A model generated the notes under the pieces. The model saw only the letters and a program-made list of their open reading frames with translations, did no database searches and was not told the DNA's origin. Position numbers and translations under genes: made by a program. From JALHMI01 sp964598535 (GTDB lineage Bacteria > Planctomycetota > Planctomycetia > Pirellulales > PALSA-1355), in the NCBI GenBank assembly GCA_964598535.1, contig CAZRCI010000009.1, positions 91,287 through 155,286 of the forward strand: 64,000 bases of DNA, written 5' to 3'. Shown here piece after piece: positions 53,097-61,732 of the stretch; positions within the stretch are counted from its first letter, which is position 1, and every line of letters begins with the position of its first letter.

Positions 53097-54581
53097 ATGC
53101 ACCTGACGATAAACGGCCGACGCTTCTTCGAGACCCTGTTGCTCACGATCTCGCTCACCGCGATCACAGCTGTGGGCTACGCTCAACTTCCCTTGCCCGG
53201 CGGTGGCGATGCCGTCAAGGCTCAGCCTCCCGGTAAAGAAGCCGCGCCTGAAGCGCCCGCGGCGCAAATCGAGGTTGAGCCCAAGGTTGGCGACGAACAG
53301 ATCGCCCGGCGGCTCGAACGGATCCTAAAAGCGACCCCCAACTGGTTCTATGAGCCCAACGTCTCGGTTCAAGAGGGCGTGGCTTTCTTGCGCGGACAAA
53401 CGACGACCGACGAGCGCAGGGCCTGGGCCGGGGAACTCGCGCGCGGCACGCAAGGCGTGGTGGCCGTCGTCAACTTGATCGACGTCTTGCCGGGCAACGC
53501 CTGGGACTTTGGCCCCGCCTGGGCAGGCATCGCCCAACTTTGGCGGCAGAGCATCCGCCAGCTTCCCTGGATCATCTTCTCGCTGGGAGTCATCGTGCTG
53601 GCGTTCTTCGTGGCCCGCCTCACGCGCAAGTTCCTGCAATACGTGCTGCGCGATCGTTTCGGCAGCCAACTCTTGCGCAGCATCGCGGCCTGGATCGGTG
53701 GCGTGGTGGTCTTTTTGGGCGGCCTGTATGTCGTGCTGTATGTTTCCGGACTGACCGGCATCGCGCTCACCGTGCTGGGCGGTACCGGCTTGATCGGCTT
53801 GGTACTCGGTATCGGCTTTCGCGACATTACCGAGAACTTTCTGGCCAGTATCTTTCTCAGCGTGCAAACGCCCTTTCGCAACAACGATGTCGTCGAAATC
53901 AACGGTATCCGCGGCATCGTCCAGCGCATGACGATTCGTTCCACCGTGCTGATGACATTCCAAGGGAATCACGTGCAGATTCCCAATTCTGTCATCTACA
54001 AAAGCACGATCACCAACTACACCAGCAACCCCAACCGCCGCGACGATTTCACGATCGGAATTGGCTATGACGTCGACATCGCGGTCGCTCAAGCGGCAGC
54101 GATCGAGGTGCTTCAATCGCATCCTGCCGTGTTGTCAGACCCCGAGCCGATGGTGCTGGCCGCTTCGCTCGATGCTTCAAGCGTCACGCTGCGCATCTAC
54201 TACTGGGTCGACGTAAGGGAGCATAGCTGGGAGAGAGTGCGCTCCTCGATCCTGAGGCTCATCAAGCAGCGGTTCGAAATCGACGGCATCACGATGCCCG
54301 ACGCAGCCCGCGAAGTCGTCTTCCCCCAAGGCGTGCCGCTCCAAATTCCGGAGCCTGAGAAACGCAGCGTTCCGCCATGGACGACCCCTGACCGGGCAGA
54401 ACCGAAACCACCGGCCCCCGAGCCCGAGGTTTCGACGACTGCCGAGGGAGGGCTCGGAAGCGAAACGGAAAAACTCAAGGAGCAAGCCGAGAAGGCGAGA
54501 CCACCCGAGGATGGCGCCGACCTGCTCAAAGAAAAAAGCGAACAGGCCGCCGACGAACAGTCGACGGCGTCCGCGAACTAA
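53097..54581 (+). CDS. Mechanosensitive channel of the MscS family with BON-like N-terminal domain
   Basis: 494 residues from ATG at 53097, giving a signal peptide (cleavage near YAQ-LP, residue 31). Residues 75-140 resemble a BON domain: QIARRLERILKATPNWFY, then VSVQEGVAFLRGQTTTDER and VVAVVNLIDV. Three membrane helices follow, and the pore-lining third helix reads GLIGLVLGIGFRDITENFLA. The beta domain has NDVVEINGIRGIVQRMTIRS and HVQIPNSVIYKSTITNY, the standard MscS pattern. A charged Pro/Glu/Lys tail ends the protein. It should open under membrane tension to release solutes. The periplasmic BON domain may contact the outer layers of the cell. Single gene. Confidence 0.92.
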   Translation: MHLTINGRRFFETLLLTISLTAITAVGYAQLPLPGGGDAVKAQPPGKEAAPEAPAAQIEVEPKVGDEQIARRLERILKATPNWFYEPNVSVQEGVAFLRGQTTTDERRAWAGELARGTQGVVAVVNLIDVLPGNAWDFGPAWAGIAQLWRQSIRQLPWIIFSLGVIVLAFFVARLTRKFLQYVLRDRFGSQLLRSIAAWIGGVVVFLGGLYVVLYVSGLTGIALTVLGGTGLIGLVLGIGFRDITENFLASIFLSVQTPFRNNDVVEINGIRGIVQRMTIRSTVLMTFQGNHVQIPNSVIYKSTITNYTSNPNRRDDFTIGIGYDVDIAVAQAAAIEVLQSHPAVLSDPEPMVLAASLDASSVTLRIYYWVDVREHSWERVRSSILRLIKQRFEIDGITMPDAAREVVFPQGVPLQIPEPEKRSVPPWTTPDRAEPKPPAPEPEVSTTAEGGLGSETEKLKEQAEKARPPEDGADLLKEKSEQAADEQSTASAN

Positions 54582-54626
54582 CCGCCGAACCGTGGCAAAA
54601 CGACGGTAGCCCTGTGACGTTCCAGG

Positions 54627-55811
54627 CTATTCGATGAGCTCGTGCAGTCGCTCAAGCGCGTATTGCGCCCCGGCGCCACGCGGCTCAAGATCCAAATATG
54701 CCCGCCAATGCTCCAGGGCTTCGTCATGGCGGCCGAGATCTTCCAGCGTGTCGGCCAGGTTGTAATGAGCGTCGGCATAGTGCAAATGGAGTTTGAGCGC
54801 GCGGCGATAGGCAGCCACGGCCTGTTCATTCTGACCGTCGTAAGTGAGCACCGTGCCCAGATTGTTCCACGCTTCCCAGAAGTTCGGGTCAAGCTCCAAA
54901 ACCTGCCGATAACGTTCGCTGGCCCGGGCGAAATCGCCTAGCGCGCACAGAGCATTGGCCAGGTTAAAACAAATCTCCGCGGCCGGTCCGCCAACCAGCA
55001 GTGCCTCGCGATAGGCGTCGATCGCTTGCCCGAAGTTTTCTCGTTGCTCGGCCTGACAGCCAATCTCGAACCATTCGGCCGCCGACCGTTGATTGGCGAT
55101 CCACGGCACAATGGCCGGCGCGGGTTCGGCCGGCTCACTTTCAAAAGCAAGCAAAAGCTGGCCGTGGGGCTCCGCCACCTGACCATTGTCCAGTCGCACG
55201 ACGAGTTGCCGGGAGTTTTCCAGTAGCATCAATTGCGACAGCGGATCGTCGAGATTGCCCAGCCAATCTCGCAGCCGCATCAGGCTCTGACGCAGCCGCG
55301 CCGTGGTCACCCCGCCTCGTACGAGTTCACATAAGCTCTTCACGCCCGCCACGTGCTGAAAATCGAAGTACCGGATTCCATCCGATTCGGTCGCCGGGCT
55401 GATGAGCCCCGAGCGCAGCCAAATGTCGACTCGCGCCAGCGGAACCTCGAGCATCTGAGCCAATTCGCGGAGCGTGAAGTGCCGCTGGAGACGCCCCTGC
55501 GAGCAGTGCAGCCGTGTGAGTAACTCTTCTTCTGGCACGATCTCCAGCGGCAGGCCTTCCTGAGCCAGCGCAAGCGCGCGCCGTAACTTCGGCGTGGGAC
55601 GCCCGTCGCGCGCCAAGGGCCACCCATCGCGGCCGACGACCACGAGCGTCGTCGCTCGCGAGATCCGGCGCATGTAGCGTCCCCCTTGCGATTCGATCAA
55701 TCGCCGGGCTTCGCGGGCAGTCAGCGAGGCTAGCCTACCGGCCACAGATACCAGTTGGCCTTGCAAGACGCCCATGCTTGCGATCGGTTGGGCCACGCAG
55801 AAACACTCCAT
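54627..55811 (-). CDS. BRCT-MerR-TPR fusion protein, downstream of Ku
   Basis: 394 residues in three parts. Residues 14-98 look like a BRCT domain: GVLQGQLVSVAGRLASLT, REARRLIESQGGRYM, SRATTLVVVG, as in the C-terminus of bacterial DNA ligase. Residues 110-180 are a MerR-type winged helix: HFTLRELAQMLEVPLARVDI, WLRSGLISPATESDGIRYFD, FQHVAGVKSLCELV. Residues 245-390 are four TPR units (AEWFEIGCQAEQRENFGQAI, ICFNLANALCALGDFARASE, AWNNLGTVLTYDGQNEQAVA, AHYNLADTLEDLGRHDEALE). It starts 66 bp after the Ku stop on the same strand. DNA binding plus protein scaffolding near end-joining is inferred; I do not know an experimentally studied member. Confidence 0.8.
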   Translation of the reverse strand: MECFCVAQPIASMGVLQGQLVSVAGRLASLTAREARRLIESQGGRYMRRISRATTLVVVGRDGWPLARDGRPTPKLRRALALAQEGLPLEIVPEEELLTRLHCSQGRLQRHFTLRELAQMLEVPLARVDIWLRSGLISPATESDGIRYFDFQHVAGVKSLCELVRGGVTTARLRQSLMRLRDWLGNLDDPLSQLMLLENSRQLVVRLDNGQVAEPHGQLLLAFESEPAEPAPAIVPWIANQRSAAEWFEIGCQAEQRENFGQAIDAYREALLVGGPAAEICFNLANALCALGDFARASERYRQVLELDPNFWEAWNNLGTVLTYDGQNEQAVAAYRRALKLHLHYADAHYNLADTLEDLGRHDEALEHWRAYLDLEPRGAGAQYALERLHELIE

Positions 55812-55877
55812 TGCATCGCGACGGTGTGTCGTTCAAACGCCGCGCATTCATGTTACCAAAATAGTTCGTGAAGCAGC

Positions 55878-56750
55878 TCAGGATGATTTTCGCTTCTTGG
55901 CGGCCGTTTGTCGCCTGCTTGACGTTATTTTTTTTGCCGCTTTAAGCTTTTTCGCCACCGGCTGCTTCCCAGAGCGATTCAAGCTCAGCTTGAGAGCATC
56001 CATCAGATTGATCACCGGAAGTTCTTCTTCCTCGGGCTGGGCAACCACTTCCTTGCCCGCGACCTTGGCGTTGATCAGTTTGGTCAACCGTTCCGTGTAC
56101 AAGTCGCGATAACCCGCAATGTCGAATTTCTTCGCCGTCGAGGCGTCGATCAACATCTCGGCCAACTTCACCTCTTGCCGTGCCAGTTCCGGGCGGTGAA
56201 TCTCGTCGGCAACAGCCTCGGGCTTGTGCAATTGAGCGTGGTAGTTGAGCATCGACATCATCAGCAGCCCGTCGAGCGGCCGCACGAGCACCAACTGCTC
56301 CTTGCCAGAGAACACGACGCGAGCAATTCCGCATCGATTACGCTTTGCCATTGCTTCTTGCAGCACGGCATACGGCTTCTGACCGACGGGCGTGTCGGGC
56401 ACAAGGTAATAGTTCCGCCCATCGAGGTACATCGGATCGAGCATGTCCGGCTCGATGAACTCTTCGATTTCGATCGACTTGTCGCTTTCCGTGCGCAGCT
56501 TCTCGATTTCATCGGGGTCGATGATCGCATACTTGCCCTTGGCGTACTCGTAACCGAGCACGATCTCGTCCTTGCTCACTTCGCCGTGAATCGGGCAGAC
56601 CTTCTGATACCGAATGCGGCTGTTGCACGCGGCATGCAGTTGGTTGAAGCGAAGCCCGCCGCCACTTGCCGCGAGCACATTAAAGGCCTGGACGGGTACC
56701 GAAACGAGGCTCAGTTTCAAATAGCCCTTCCAACTCGAACGCATGGCCAT
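55878..56750 (-). CDS. ku: Ku DNA-end-binding protein (non-homologous end joining)
   Basis: 290 residues, normal for bacterial Ku. The core is easily recognised: SSWKGYLKLSLVSVPVQAFN at the start, FNQLHAACNSRIRYQKVCPI, GYEYAKGKYAIIDPDEIEKL, DPMYLDGRNYYLVPD, GIARVVFSGKEQLVLVRPLD, and PELARQEVKLAEMLI. It ends in a Lys/Arg/Ser/Ala-rich tail (about 264-290), as in bacterial Ku proteins that bind DNA and recruit ligase. It forms a homodimeric ring on double-strand ends. LigD is not in the window. The BRCT-MerR-TPR gene follows 66 bp downstream and probably shares its transcript. Confidence 0.97.
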   Translation of the reverse strand: MAMRSSWKGYLKLSLVSVPVQAFNVLAASGGGLRFNQLHAACNSRIRYQKVCPIHGEVSKDEIVLGYEYAKGKYAIIDPDEIEKLRTESDKSIEIEEFIEPDMLDPMYLDGRNYYLVPDTPVGQKPYAVLQEAMAKRNRCGIARVVFSGKEQLVLVRPLDGLLMMSMLNYHAQLHKPEAVADEIHRPELARQEVKLAEMLIDASTAKKFDIAGYRDLYTERLTKLINAKVAGKEVVAQPEEEELPVINLMDALKLSLNRSGKQPVAKKLKAAKKITSSRRQTAAKKRKSS

Positions 56751-57033
56751 GACCCTATCCCCCGCGCGATGACGGAACGCAAAACCTGAGGCGACTGGCG
56801 GTTGCGCCCGACACCCCCCAACTCGACCCTGAAGCGTGTTCGCGGTGCTAGCAGTGCAAGCACCGTGCCACGATTAATGCGTGGGAAGCGCTAAGCGAAA
56901 AAGCCGGTTCTGACGGCCACGCCGCGAATCCGCATTCCGCCGCCGAGAATCGTCGAAAATAAACCTAACGCGGGCCACTGCCTGCTCGTCCCTCGCCTTG
57001 GACCGTTCGTACGTTAGGAGCCTCGCCGACGTG

Positions 57034-57765
57034 ATGAAGTCCGCACTCCAGCGGTTGCCGGCCTGCTTGCTGGTCGCTTCGATGGCCATTGCTTGCCCAG
57101 CCAGGGCTTTCGAAGGGCCGTTACTTCCCGGCCTCGAAACAAGCGAAGCCGCCCCCGTCCCGACCAAGCAGAACGCCACGGAGTATTCGCCCCCCGCGGC
57201 CAAGCCGGCGTTTCCAGTGGACGATGGCATCACACCGCTCGACGAGCACGGTCGTCCGATGCTGGGGCCGGAGTCATCCGTCCCGCTGCGGCTTCCGGCG
57301 CCACCGTTACCGGCCGCGCCGCGCGTTCCGGCCAGGGCCAACCAACGGCCAGCGGCTCCGCCCGCCACGGAACCTCCGAAGCGTAATCTGTGGCAACGAT
57401 CGACAGATGCTCTGCGCGACCTGACTGGGCCCAAAGAGAACCAAGGCTCCAGCAAAGACGAGGATGCGGCCCGCAACTGGCAGACCTTGCGCCGCCAAAC
57501 GGCTCAAGAACTCGAACAACAGCGCCGCGAGCTCCAGCAGCGGCAACATCAGCAACAGCAGTTGCAGCAGCGCCAGCTTCAGCGTCAACTACAACAACGC
57601 CAGCTCCAGCAGCGTACTCCGGCAGCGACCGCGCAACCAACGACGGGCGGCACACGCTCGCAGCCGCGCAGATCGTACGTTCCTCCGGCCGCGCAAAACC
57701 GAAAAACCCCTCAACCGCGCGAAGCCAAGAACGAGCCTCGCTCGCCTTGGGAACGCGTCTACTAG
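57034..57765 (+). CDS. Secreted Pro/Gln-rich low-complexity protein
   Basis: 243 residues from ATG at 57034, which gives a signal peptide (KSALQRLPACLLVASMAIA, cleavage near ARA-FE); a Met 12 codons upstream is possible. The mature protein is Pro/Ala-rich to residue 115, then RNLWQRSTDALRDLTGPKE, a short charged helix (NWQTLRRQTAQELEQQ), and a long Gln/Arg coiled-coil-like tract (about 165-205) made of QQRQLQ-type repeats. The tail is Arg/Pro/Ser-rich and ends in SPWERVY. No fold is recognised. Such sequences suggest an extended surface or periplasmic protein. Tract length may vary by slippage in the CAG/CAA-rich DNA at 57530-57620. Confidence 0.6.
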   Translation: MKSALQRLPACLLVASMAIACPARAFEGPLLPGLETSEAAPVPTKQNATEYSPPAAKPAFPVDDGITPLDEHGRPMLGPESSVPLRLPAPPLPAAPRVPARANQRPAAPPATEPPKRNLWQRSTDALRDLTGPKENQGSSKDEDAARNWQTLRRQTAQELEQQRRELQQRQHQQQQLQQRQLQRQLQQRQLQQRTPAATAQPTTGGTRSQPRRSYVPPAAQNRKTPQPREAKNEPRSPWERVY

Positions 57766-57787
57766 CACGGGAACAGCCTGCTCGTTG

Positions 57788-58624
57788 CTAGTTTTCGATT
57801 CGCACGCCGCTCTTCTTAAGCTCGGCAAGCTGCTCACCCTGGGCCGCTTCCGAAAGCGGGTTGCCTTCCAGGTACAGTCGTAAGAACGGAGCAAACGCCT
57901 TTCTTCCTTCGGCGTCGGCCTTGGCCGCTTCGACGAGCGTCTTCAGATCGGCGACCTTGTTCCGCTCAATGAGCAACATACTCTGCGGCGGATTGGCCGT
58001 GGCAGGTGAAATATCCTGCACGGCGTTGTCGCTCAGCTTCAGTACGTTCAGCCGCGGAATGTTTGCCAGCGGGGCAATGTCGCTGACTTTGTTCTTAGCC
58101 AGATCGAGCGACGACAGCCGCGCAAGACCCGCCAGCGGGGCGACATTCTCAATCTGGTTCTCGGCCAGATAGAGCGCCGATAGCTTGGTCATGCCGCTTA
58201 GCGGCTGGACCAAACGCACCTGATTGCCCTGCAAGTTGAGATACTGGAGCTTTTCGAGCTCCATGAGCGGCGTGATGTCCGCGATCTTATTGCTGGCCAG
58301 CGTGAGCGATTGCAAATTTTTGAGCGTTTTGATCGGCGTGATGTCCGAAACCTCGTTGTTCGACAAGTCGAGCAAGAGCAGGTTTGTGCAGTGCTCGATG
58401 CCGGCCAAATTCTGAATACCGCGTCCCTTTGCTTCGAGAGTGGAAATCTTTCGCAGATCGTCCTCGGTAAGCTCTTCGGCGTTCCCGCGTTTCTCGAAGA
58501 CCATCGCCCGCAGCGTCGCTTCAAGGTTCTTGTCCGGAAATTGAACGGCCTCTGCGGATACGGGCGACAACAAGAACGCCGCGGCGCAGAATGCCGCGGC
58601 ACCAACTCGGAGGGGGTTGCGCAT
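57788..58624 (-). CDS. Secreted leucine-rich repeat protein (internalin-like)
   Basis: 278 residues with a signal peptide (cleavage near AEA-VQ, residue 26). PDKNLEATLRAMVFEKRG is the cap that precedes bacterial LRRs of the LRR_4/internalin type. About seven 22-residue repeats follow: LLLLDLSNNEVSDITPI, LQSLTLASNKIADITPL, LQYLNLQGNQVRLVQPL, LSALYLAENQIENVAPL, LSSLDLAKNKVSDIAPL, LNVLKLSDNAVQDISPA. They build a curved protein-binding solenoid. The C-terminus has a final strand FLRLYLEGNPLSEAAQ. Common in planctomycetes as exported binding proteins; the ligand is unknown. Convergent with the Gln-rich gene, 22 bp apart. Confidence 0.88.
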   Translation of the reverse strand: MRNPLRVGAAAFCAAAFLLSPVSAEAVQFPDKNLEATLRAMVFEKRGNAEELTEDDLRKISTLEAKGRGIQNLAGIEHCTNLLLLDLSNNEVSDITPIKTLKNLQSLTLASNKIADITPLMELEKLQYLNLQGNQVRLVQPLSGMTKLSALYLAENQIENVAPLAGLARLSSLDLAKNKVSDIAPLANIPRLNVLKLSDNAVQDISPATANPPQSMLLIERNKVADLKTLVEAAKADAEGRKAFAPFLRLYLEGNPLSEAAQGEQLAELKKSGVRIEN

Positions 58625-58862
58625 GGCTGGCTTTCCTGATCTAGCGGATAAAAAACGGTTGGCTGATCAGCTCCGCGCGTTGGGAGCCGGCGAGAATTCT
58701 TATTCTAGTTGCTCTCCGACGCGAACCAAGGGGGTGAAAACCCCGCGTGACGGGCCATTTTCTTGCCGGTTGGCTGCCCCCGCAGTATGGTAATCTGCGA
58801 GGGAGAATTCTCCCTGACCGCTTGGCACCATCATCAATCCCTGGATAGCCGAAGGAAATCTC

Positions 58863-59501
58863 ATGCGGATCGTGGCGCTCGTTGGACTCGCTCTGACCTG
58901 GCTGGCGTTGTCCTTCGATTCGGGAGGCTTGTACGCCGGCGAGAATGCTCCCCAACCACTCTTTGACGGAAAGACCTTGGCCGGCTGGACGTGCACCGCG
59001 TTCGGTGGCGAGGGGGACGTCGAAATTGAAAACGGCGAGCTCATCCTCCGCGCCGGCAATCCGCTGACGGGCATCACCTGGACCGGCGACTATCCCAAGA
59101 TGAATTATGAGATCTCGTTGGAAGCCAAACGCGTCGACGGTAGCGACTTCTTCTGCGGGCTGACGTTTCCCGTGGGAGAACATCCGTGCACGTTCATCGT
59201 TGGCGGGTGGGGAGGCGGCGTGATCGGCCTTTCCAGTCTCGACGGCTTTGACGCGTCGGAAAATGAAACCACACGCTACCAAGAGTTCGAAAATGGCCGC
59301 TGGCACAAAATCCGGGTGCGCGTCACGCCAGACAAGATCGAGGCCTGGATCGACGATAAGCAGATGGCTGATGTCGAAGCCAAGGGACGCCGGATTTCAA
59401 TTCGACCCGAAGTCGAACTTTCTCGTCCGCTGGGCATCGCAAGCTTCTCAACAACGGCCGCGCTGCGCGATATCAAGGTGACGCGGATCGACACCAAGTG
59501 A
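58863..59501 (+). CDS. Secreted DUF1080 / 3-keto-disaccharide hydrolase-domain protein
   Basis: 212 residues with a signal peptide (cleavage near LYAG-EN, residue 26). The DUF1080 layout is clear: PLFDGKTLAGWTCTAFGG, VEIENGELILRAGNPLTG, YEISLEAKRVDGSDFFCGL, GGWGGGVIGLSSLDG, WHKIRVRVTPDKIEAWIDD and a terminal GIASFSTTAALRDIKVTRI. Concanavalin-like beta-sandwich proteins of this group bind or cleave modified sugars, and some act on 3-keto-glycosides. Planctomycetes hold many. The substrate cannot be read. It stands alone, followed by a hairpin at 59517-59542. Confidence 0.9.
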   Translation: MRIVALVGLALTWLALSFDSGGLYAGENAPQPLFDGKTLAGWTCTAFGGEGDVEIENGELILRAGNPLTGITWTGDYPKMNYEISLEAKRVDGSDFFCGLTFPVGEHPCTFIVGGWGGGVIGLSSLDGFDASENETTRYQEFENGRWHKIRVRVTPDKIEAWIDDKQMADVEAKGRRISIRPEVELSRPLGIASFSTTAALRDIKVTRIDTK

Positions 59502-59516
59502 CCGCCAGCCGCCTGA

Positions 59517-59542
59517 CAGGATCGCGCATGGATGCGATCCTG
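59517..59542 (+). terminator. Hairpin after the DUF1080 gene
   Basis: Arms CAGGATCGC and GCGATCCTG form a 9-bp stem around an 8-nt loop, 15 bp past the stop codon. It lacks a U-tract, so it is a weak terminator candidate or part of the degenerate repeat that follows. Confidence 0.45.
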
Positions 59543-59554
59543 GAAATAGAAGCC

Positions 59555-59596
59555 GAGCTTCGCACCTCGCGAGGCTGAGAAAGTCCACGATAGGAC
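59555..59596 (-). repeat. Degenerate fragment of repeat R1
   Basis: Read on the minus strand it gives TTTCTCAGCCTCGCGAGGTGCG, resembling the central part of R1 (CTTTTTCAGCCTCGCGAAGTGCG) at 14401-14421. Only the core is recognisable; the ends are gone. Confidence 0.55.
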
Positions 59597-59609
59597 CACA
59601 ACGGTCTTT

Positions 59610-60011
59610 TCAACCTACTTGATCGTTCTGAAACAACAGCACTTTAGGAAGCCGGCAGACTCGCCCTTGCCGGTTGATGCAGGCCAGCACGCTCTCGCCC
59701 TCGGCAATCAGCTCGTCGCTCAGAAAGACCTCGTACTTGTTGACGACCCGGGCTCCGCGCGCTTCGATTAGCGAGGTTCGCAGCCGTAGCAGATCGTCGT
59801 AACAGGCCCCCTTGTAATACTTGCAGTTCATCTCGGCCACCACGAGCAGCCAGCCCTCGTCTTCGAGCTGTCGATAGGAGATACCGGCCGCGCGTAGCAG
59901 TTCGGTCCGCCCCATTTCAAAGTACGTCAGGTAATTGGCGTGGTGCAGCCGTCCCTGGGCATCCGTTTCCTGATAGCGAACGCGGACGTCTATTTCATGA
60001 GTGAATAACAT
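59610..60011 (-). CDS. Acyl-CoA thioesterase, YbgC/FcbC-like hotdog fold
   Basis: 133 residues from ATG at 60011, the normal size for the family; an in-frame start 18 codons upstream is less likely. RVRYQETDAQGRLHHANYLT carries the active-site Asp motif (Y-x-x-TDxxGxxHHxNY in 4HBT proteins), followed by YFEMGRTELLRAAG. The central strand region WLLVVAEMNCKYYKGACYDD and the C-terminal INRQGRVCRLP complete a single hotdog domain. It probably hydrolyses short or medium acyl-CoA or acyl-ACP thioesters in the cytoplasm as a tetramer. In other bacteria related genes sit with Tol-Pal, which is not the case here. Confidence 0.88.
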   Translation of the reverse strand: MLFTHEIDVRVRYQETDAQGRLHHANYLTYFEMGRTELLRAAGISYRQLEDEGWLLVVAEMNCKYYKGACYDDLLRLRTSLIEARGARVVNKYEVFLSDELIAEGESVLACINRQGRVCRLPKVLLFQNDQVG

Positions 60012-60119
60012 GCCCAGAATGGTAACGGCAAGGGGTACTCCAGGGAACAGCAAGCCGGCCGACATGCCTCGTTACGGTTTATAGATTGGCAATCGTGCGT
60101 CACGTGAGGAGGGGGGAGA

Positions 60120-60833
60120 ATGCTGGGGCTGAGCGCGATCGATCCCCTGGCGATTGAAGCAACGACGGCGATTCATGCCGGCGACGTGCCACGCCTTGCG
60201 TCCCTGCTCAGAGACCATCCGCAACTCGCCAGCGCACGAATCCTTGCGGGCCGCTGCCAGGGCGGTGGCGCACGCACGCTGCTGCACATCGCGACCGATT
60301 TCCCGGGACATCGTCCCAATGGACCGCAAGTTATCGAAACGCTCGTCGCCGCCGGGGCCGACGTAAATGCCCGATTCGGCGGCGCGCACGCCGAAACGCC
60401 GCTCCACTGGGCGGCAAGCTGCGATGACGTGGCCGTGCTCGACAAGCTGCTCGCCCTGGGTGCTGACATTGAAGCCCCCGGCGCCGTAATCGGTGGTGGA
60501 ACACCATTAGCCGACGCCGTGGCCTTTGGCCAATGGAATGCCGCGCGCCGGCTCATCGAGCGGGGCGCGAAAACGAATCTCTGGCAAGCGGCGGCTCTGG
60601 GGCTCATGGATCGCGTTGAAGACTTCTTGTCCGCAGACTCGCCAAATTCCGAGGAAATCACACAAGCTTTCTGGCTCGCTTGTCATGGCGGCCAGCGCGC
60701 AGCGGCCGAATATCTGCTGACGCGCGGCGCGGATATCGATTGGATTGGTTACGACAACCTCACGCCGCTCGCCGCCGCCGAACGCAGCGGGGCAGTGGAG
60801 CTTGTCGCTTGGCTTCGTACGTTACGAGGCTAA
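60120..60833 (+). CDS. Ankyrin-repeat protein
   Basis: 237 residues with a strong ribosome site (GAGGAGGGGGG) about 5 bp upstream of ATG 60120. Ankyrin units are visible: IHAGDVPRLASLLRDHPQLA, RTLLHIATDFPGHRPNGPQV, LVAAGADVNARFGGAHAETP, LHWAASCDDVAVLDKLLALG and GGTPLADAVAFGQWNAARRL, with later, less regular repeats ending in GYDNLTPLAAAERSGAVELV. A helical solenoid for protein binding, cytoplasmic (no signal peptide). The last codons and the stop lie inside a degenerate copy of repeat R1. Its binding partner is unknown. Confidence 0.88.
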   Translation: MLGLSAIDPLAIEATTAIHAGDVPRLASLLRDHPQLASARILAGRCQGGGARTLLHIATDFPGHRPNGPQVIETLVAAGADVNARFGGAHAETPLHWAASCDDVAVLDKLLALGADIEAPGAVIGGGTPLADAVAFGQWNAARRLIERGAKTNLWQAAALGLMDRVEDFLSADSPNSEEITQAFWLACHGGQRAAAEYLLTRGADIDWIGYDNLTPLAAAERSGAVELVAWLRTLRG

Positions 60834-60871
60834 GAAAGGTCGCGACGGACCTTTCGCAGCAGCCTGCTAAA
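60822..60871 (-). repeat. Partial repeat R1 overlapping the end of the ankyrin gene
   Basis: On the minus strand it reads TTTAGCAGGCTGCTGCGAAAG and continues CGTCGCGACC...TAGCCTCG, matching the left end and first hairpin of R1. The ankyrin stop codon (60831-60833) falls inside it, so the repeat supplies or abuts the last codons of the gene. Confidence 0.7.
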
Positions 60872-61044
60872 GCACCCAGCCGGAGGGGTGCGAGCTCCAC
60901 ACTCCTTGAATTTGACGCTTCTCGCCTTATGACCTATAAAAGAGCGGTTTCTTTGCCGTCCGTTGGTCCAGGGAAGGTCCGCTTCTCTCGCTTTCCGGCC
61001 GGCGTTCTAGTGGCAACTTTTTCTCCGTGCGAGCTGGCTGATTC

Positions 61045-61536
61045 ATGAGTGTTGGTGAAGGCACCGGGACCGGTTACTCGACCATGCGGGGACGAAACTA
61101 CCCCACGATCCGTCAGTTCACCGTCTTCATGGAGAACCGGGTCGGCCAGCTTCTGGAGGTCATCCGTCGCTTCGAGGGAAGCCGCGTGCGGATCGTCGCC
61201 CTGTCGATCAACGATTCTGCCGAATGCTCCTTCGTTCGCTTCCTCTTGAGCCATCCCGAGCAGGGGCGCGAGATTCTCGAACGGGCTGGTCTGGCCTTGA
61301 TCGAAAGCGATCTGATCGGGGTCGAGTTGCCGGAGGGGAACCAACCGCTTTTGCAGGTATGCACGGCGCTGCTCCAGGCCGAGGTGAACATCATCCAGGC
61401 CTACCCATTGATCCTCCGCCCGCGTGGTCGACCGGCCGTGGCCTTGATGGTCGACAACATCGAGATGGGCTTGGAAACGCTCGACCGTAAAAGCTTCACG
61501 ATGATCTCCGAAGCCGATCTGGCCGAAGTGGAGTAA
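61045..61536 (+). CDS. Two-ACT-domain protein
   Basis: 163 residues from ATG at 61045 (Met14 at 61084 is an alternative). The first ACT module is IRQFTVFMENRVGQLLEVIR (about 22-41), then VRIVALSINDSAECSFVRFL. The second comes after GVELPEGNQPLLQVCTALLQ, with AEVNIIQAYPLILRPRGRPA and VALMVDNIEMGLETLDRKSF. ACT domains bind amino acids and regulate enzymes. Without a fused catalytic domain this is probably a stand-alone regulatory or sensory protein, as found in acetolactate-synthase small subunits and in uncharacterised planctomycete proteins. The neighbours do not suggest a pathway. Single gene. Confidence 0.8.
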   Translation: MSVGEGTGTGYSTMRGRNYPTIRQFTVFMENRVGQLLEVIRRFEGSRVRIVALSINDSAECSFVRFLLSHPEQGREILERAGLALIESDLIGVELPEGNQPLLQVCTALLQAEVNIIQAYPLILRPRGRPAVALMVDNIEMGLETLDRKSFTMISEADLAEVE

Positions 61537-61732
61537 GCCTGGGGCGGACGGCCCCGCCCCCCCGTCGGAGACGCGTTCAGCGGCTTATCCTGGCACATGA
61601 GCCCCGGCCTGCGACTATTTTCGCGGCGATCTCGCATGCCGCCCCCCCCTGTCCACAAGTCGCGGCTTGGCAGCTAAAATCAAAGGTTTGCCGTTACCAG
61701 CAGCTTTGCCGTCACTACCCAGAGTAGCCCGC

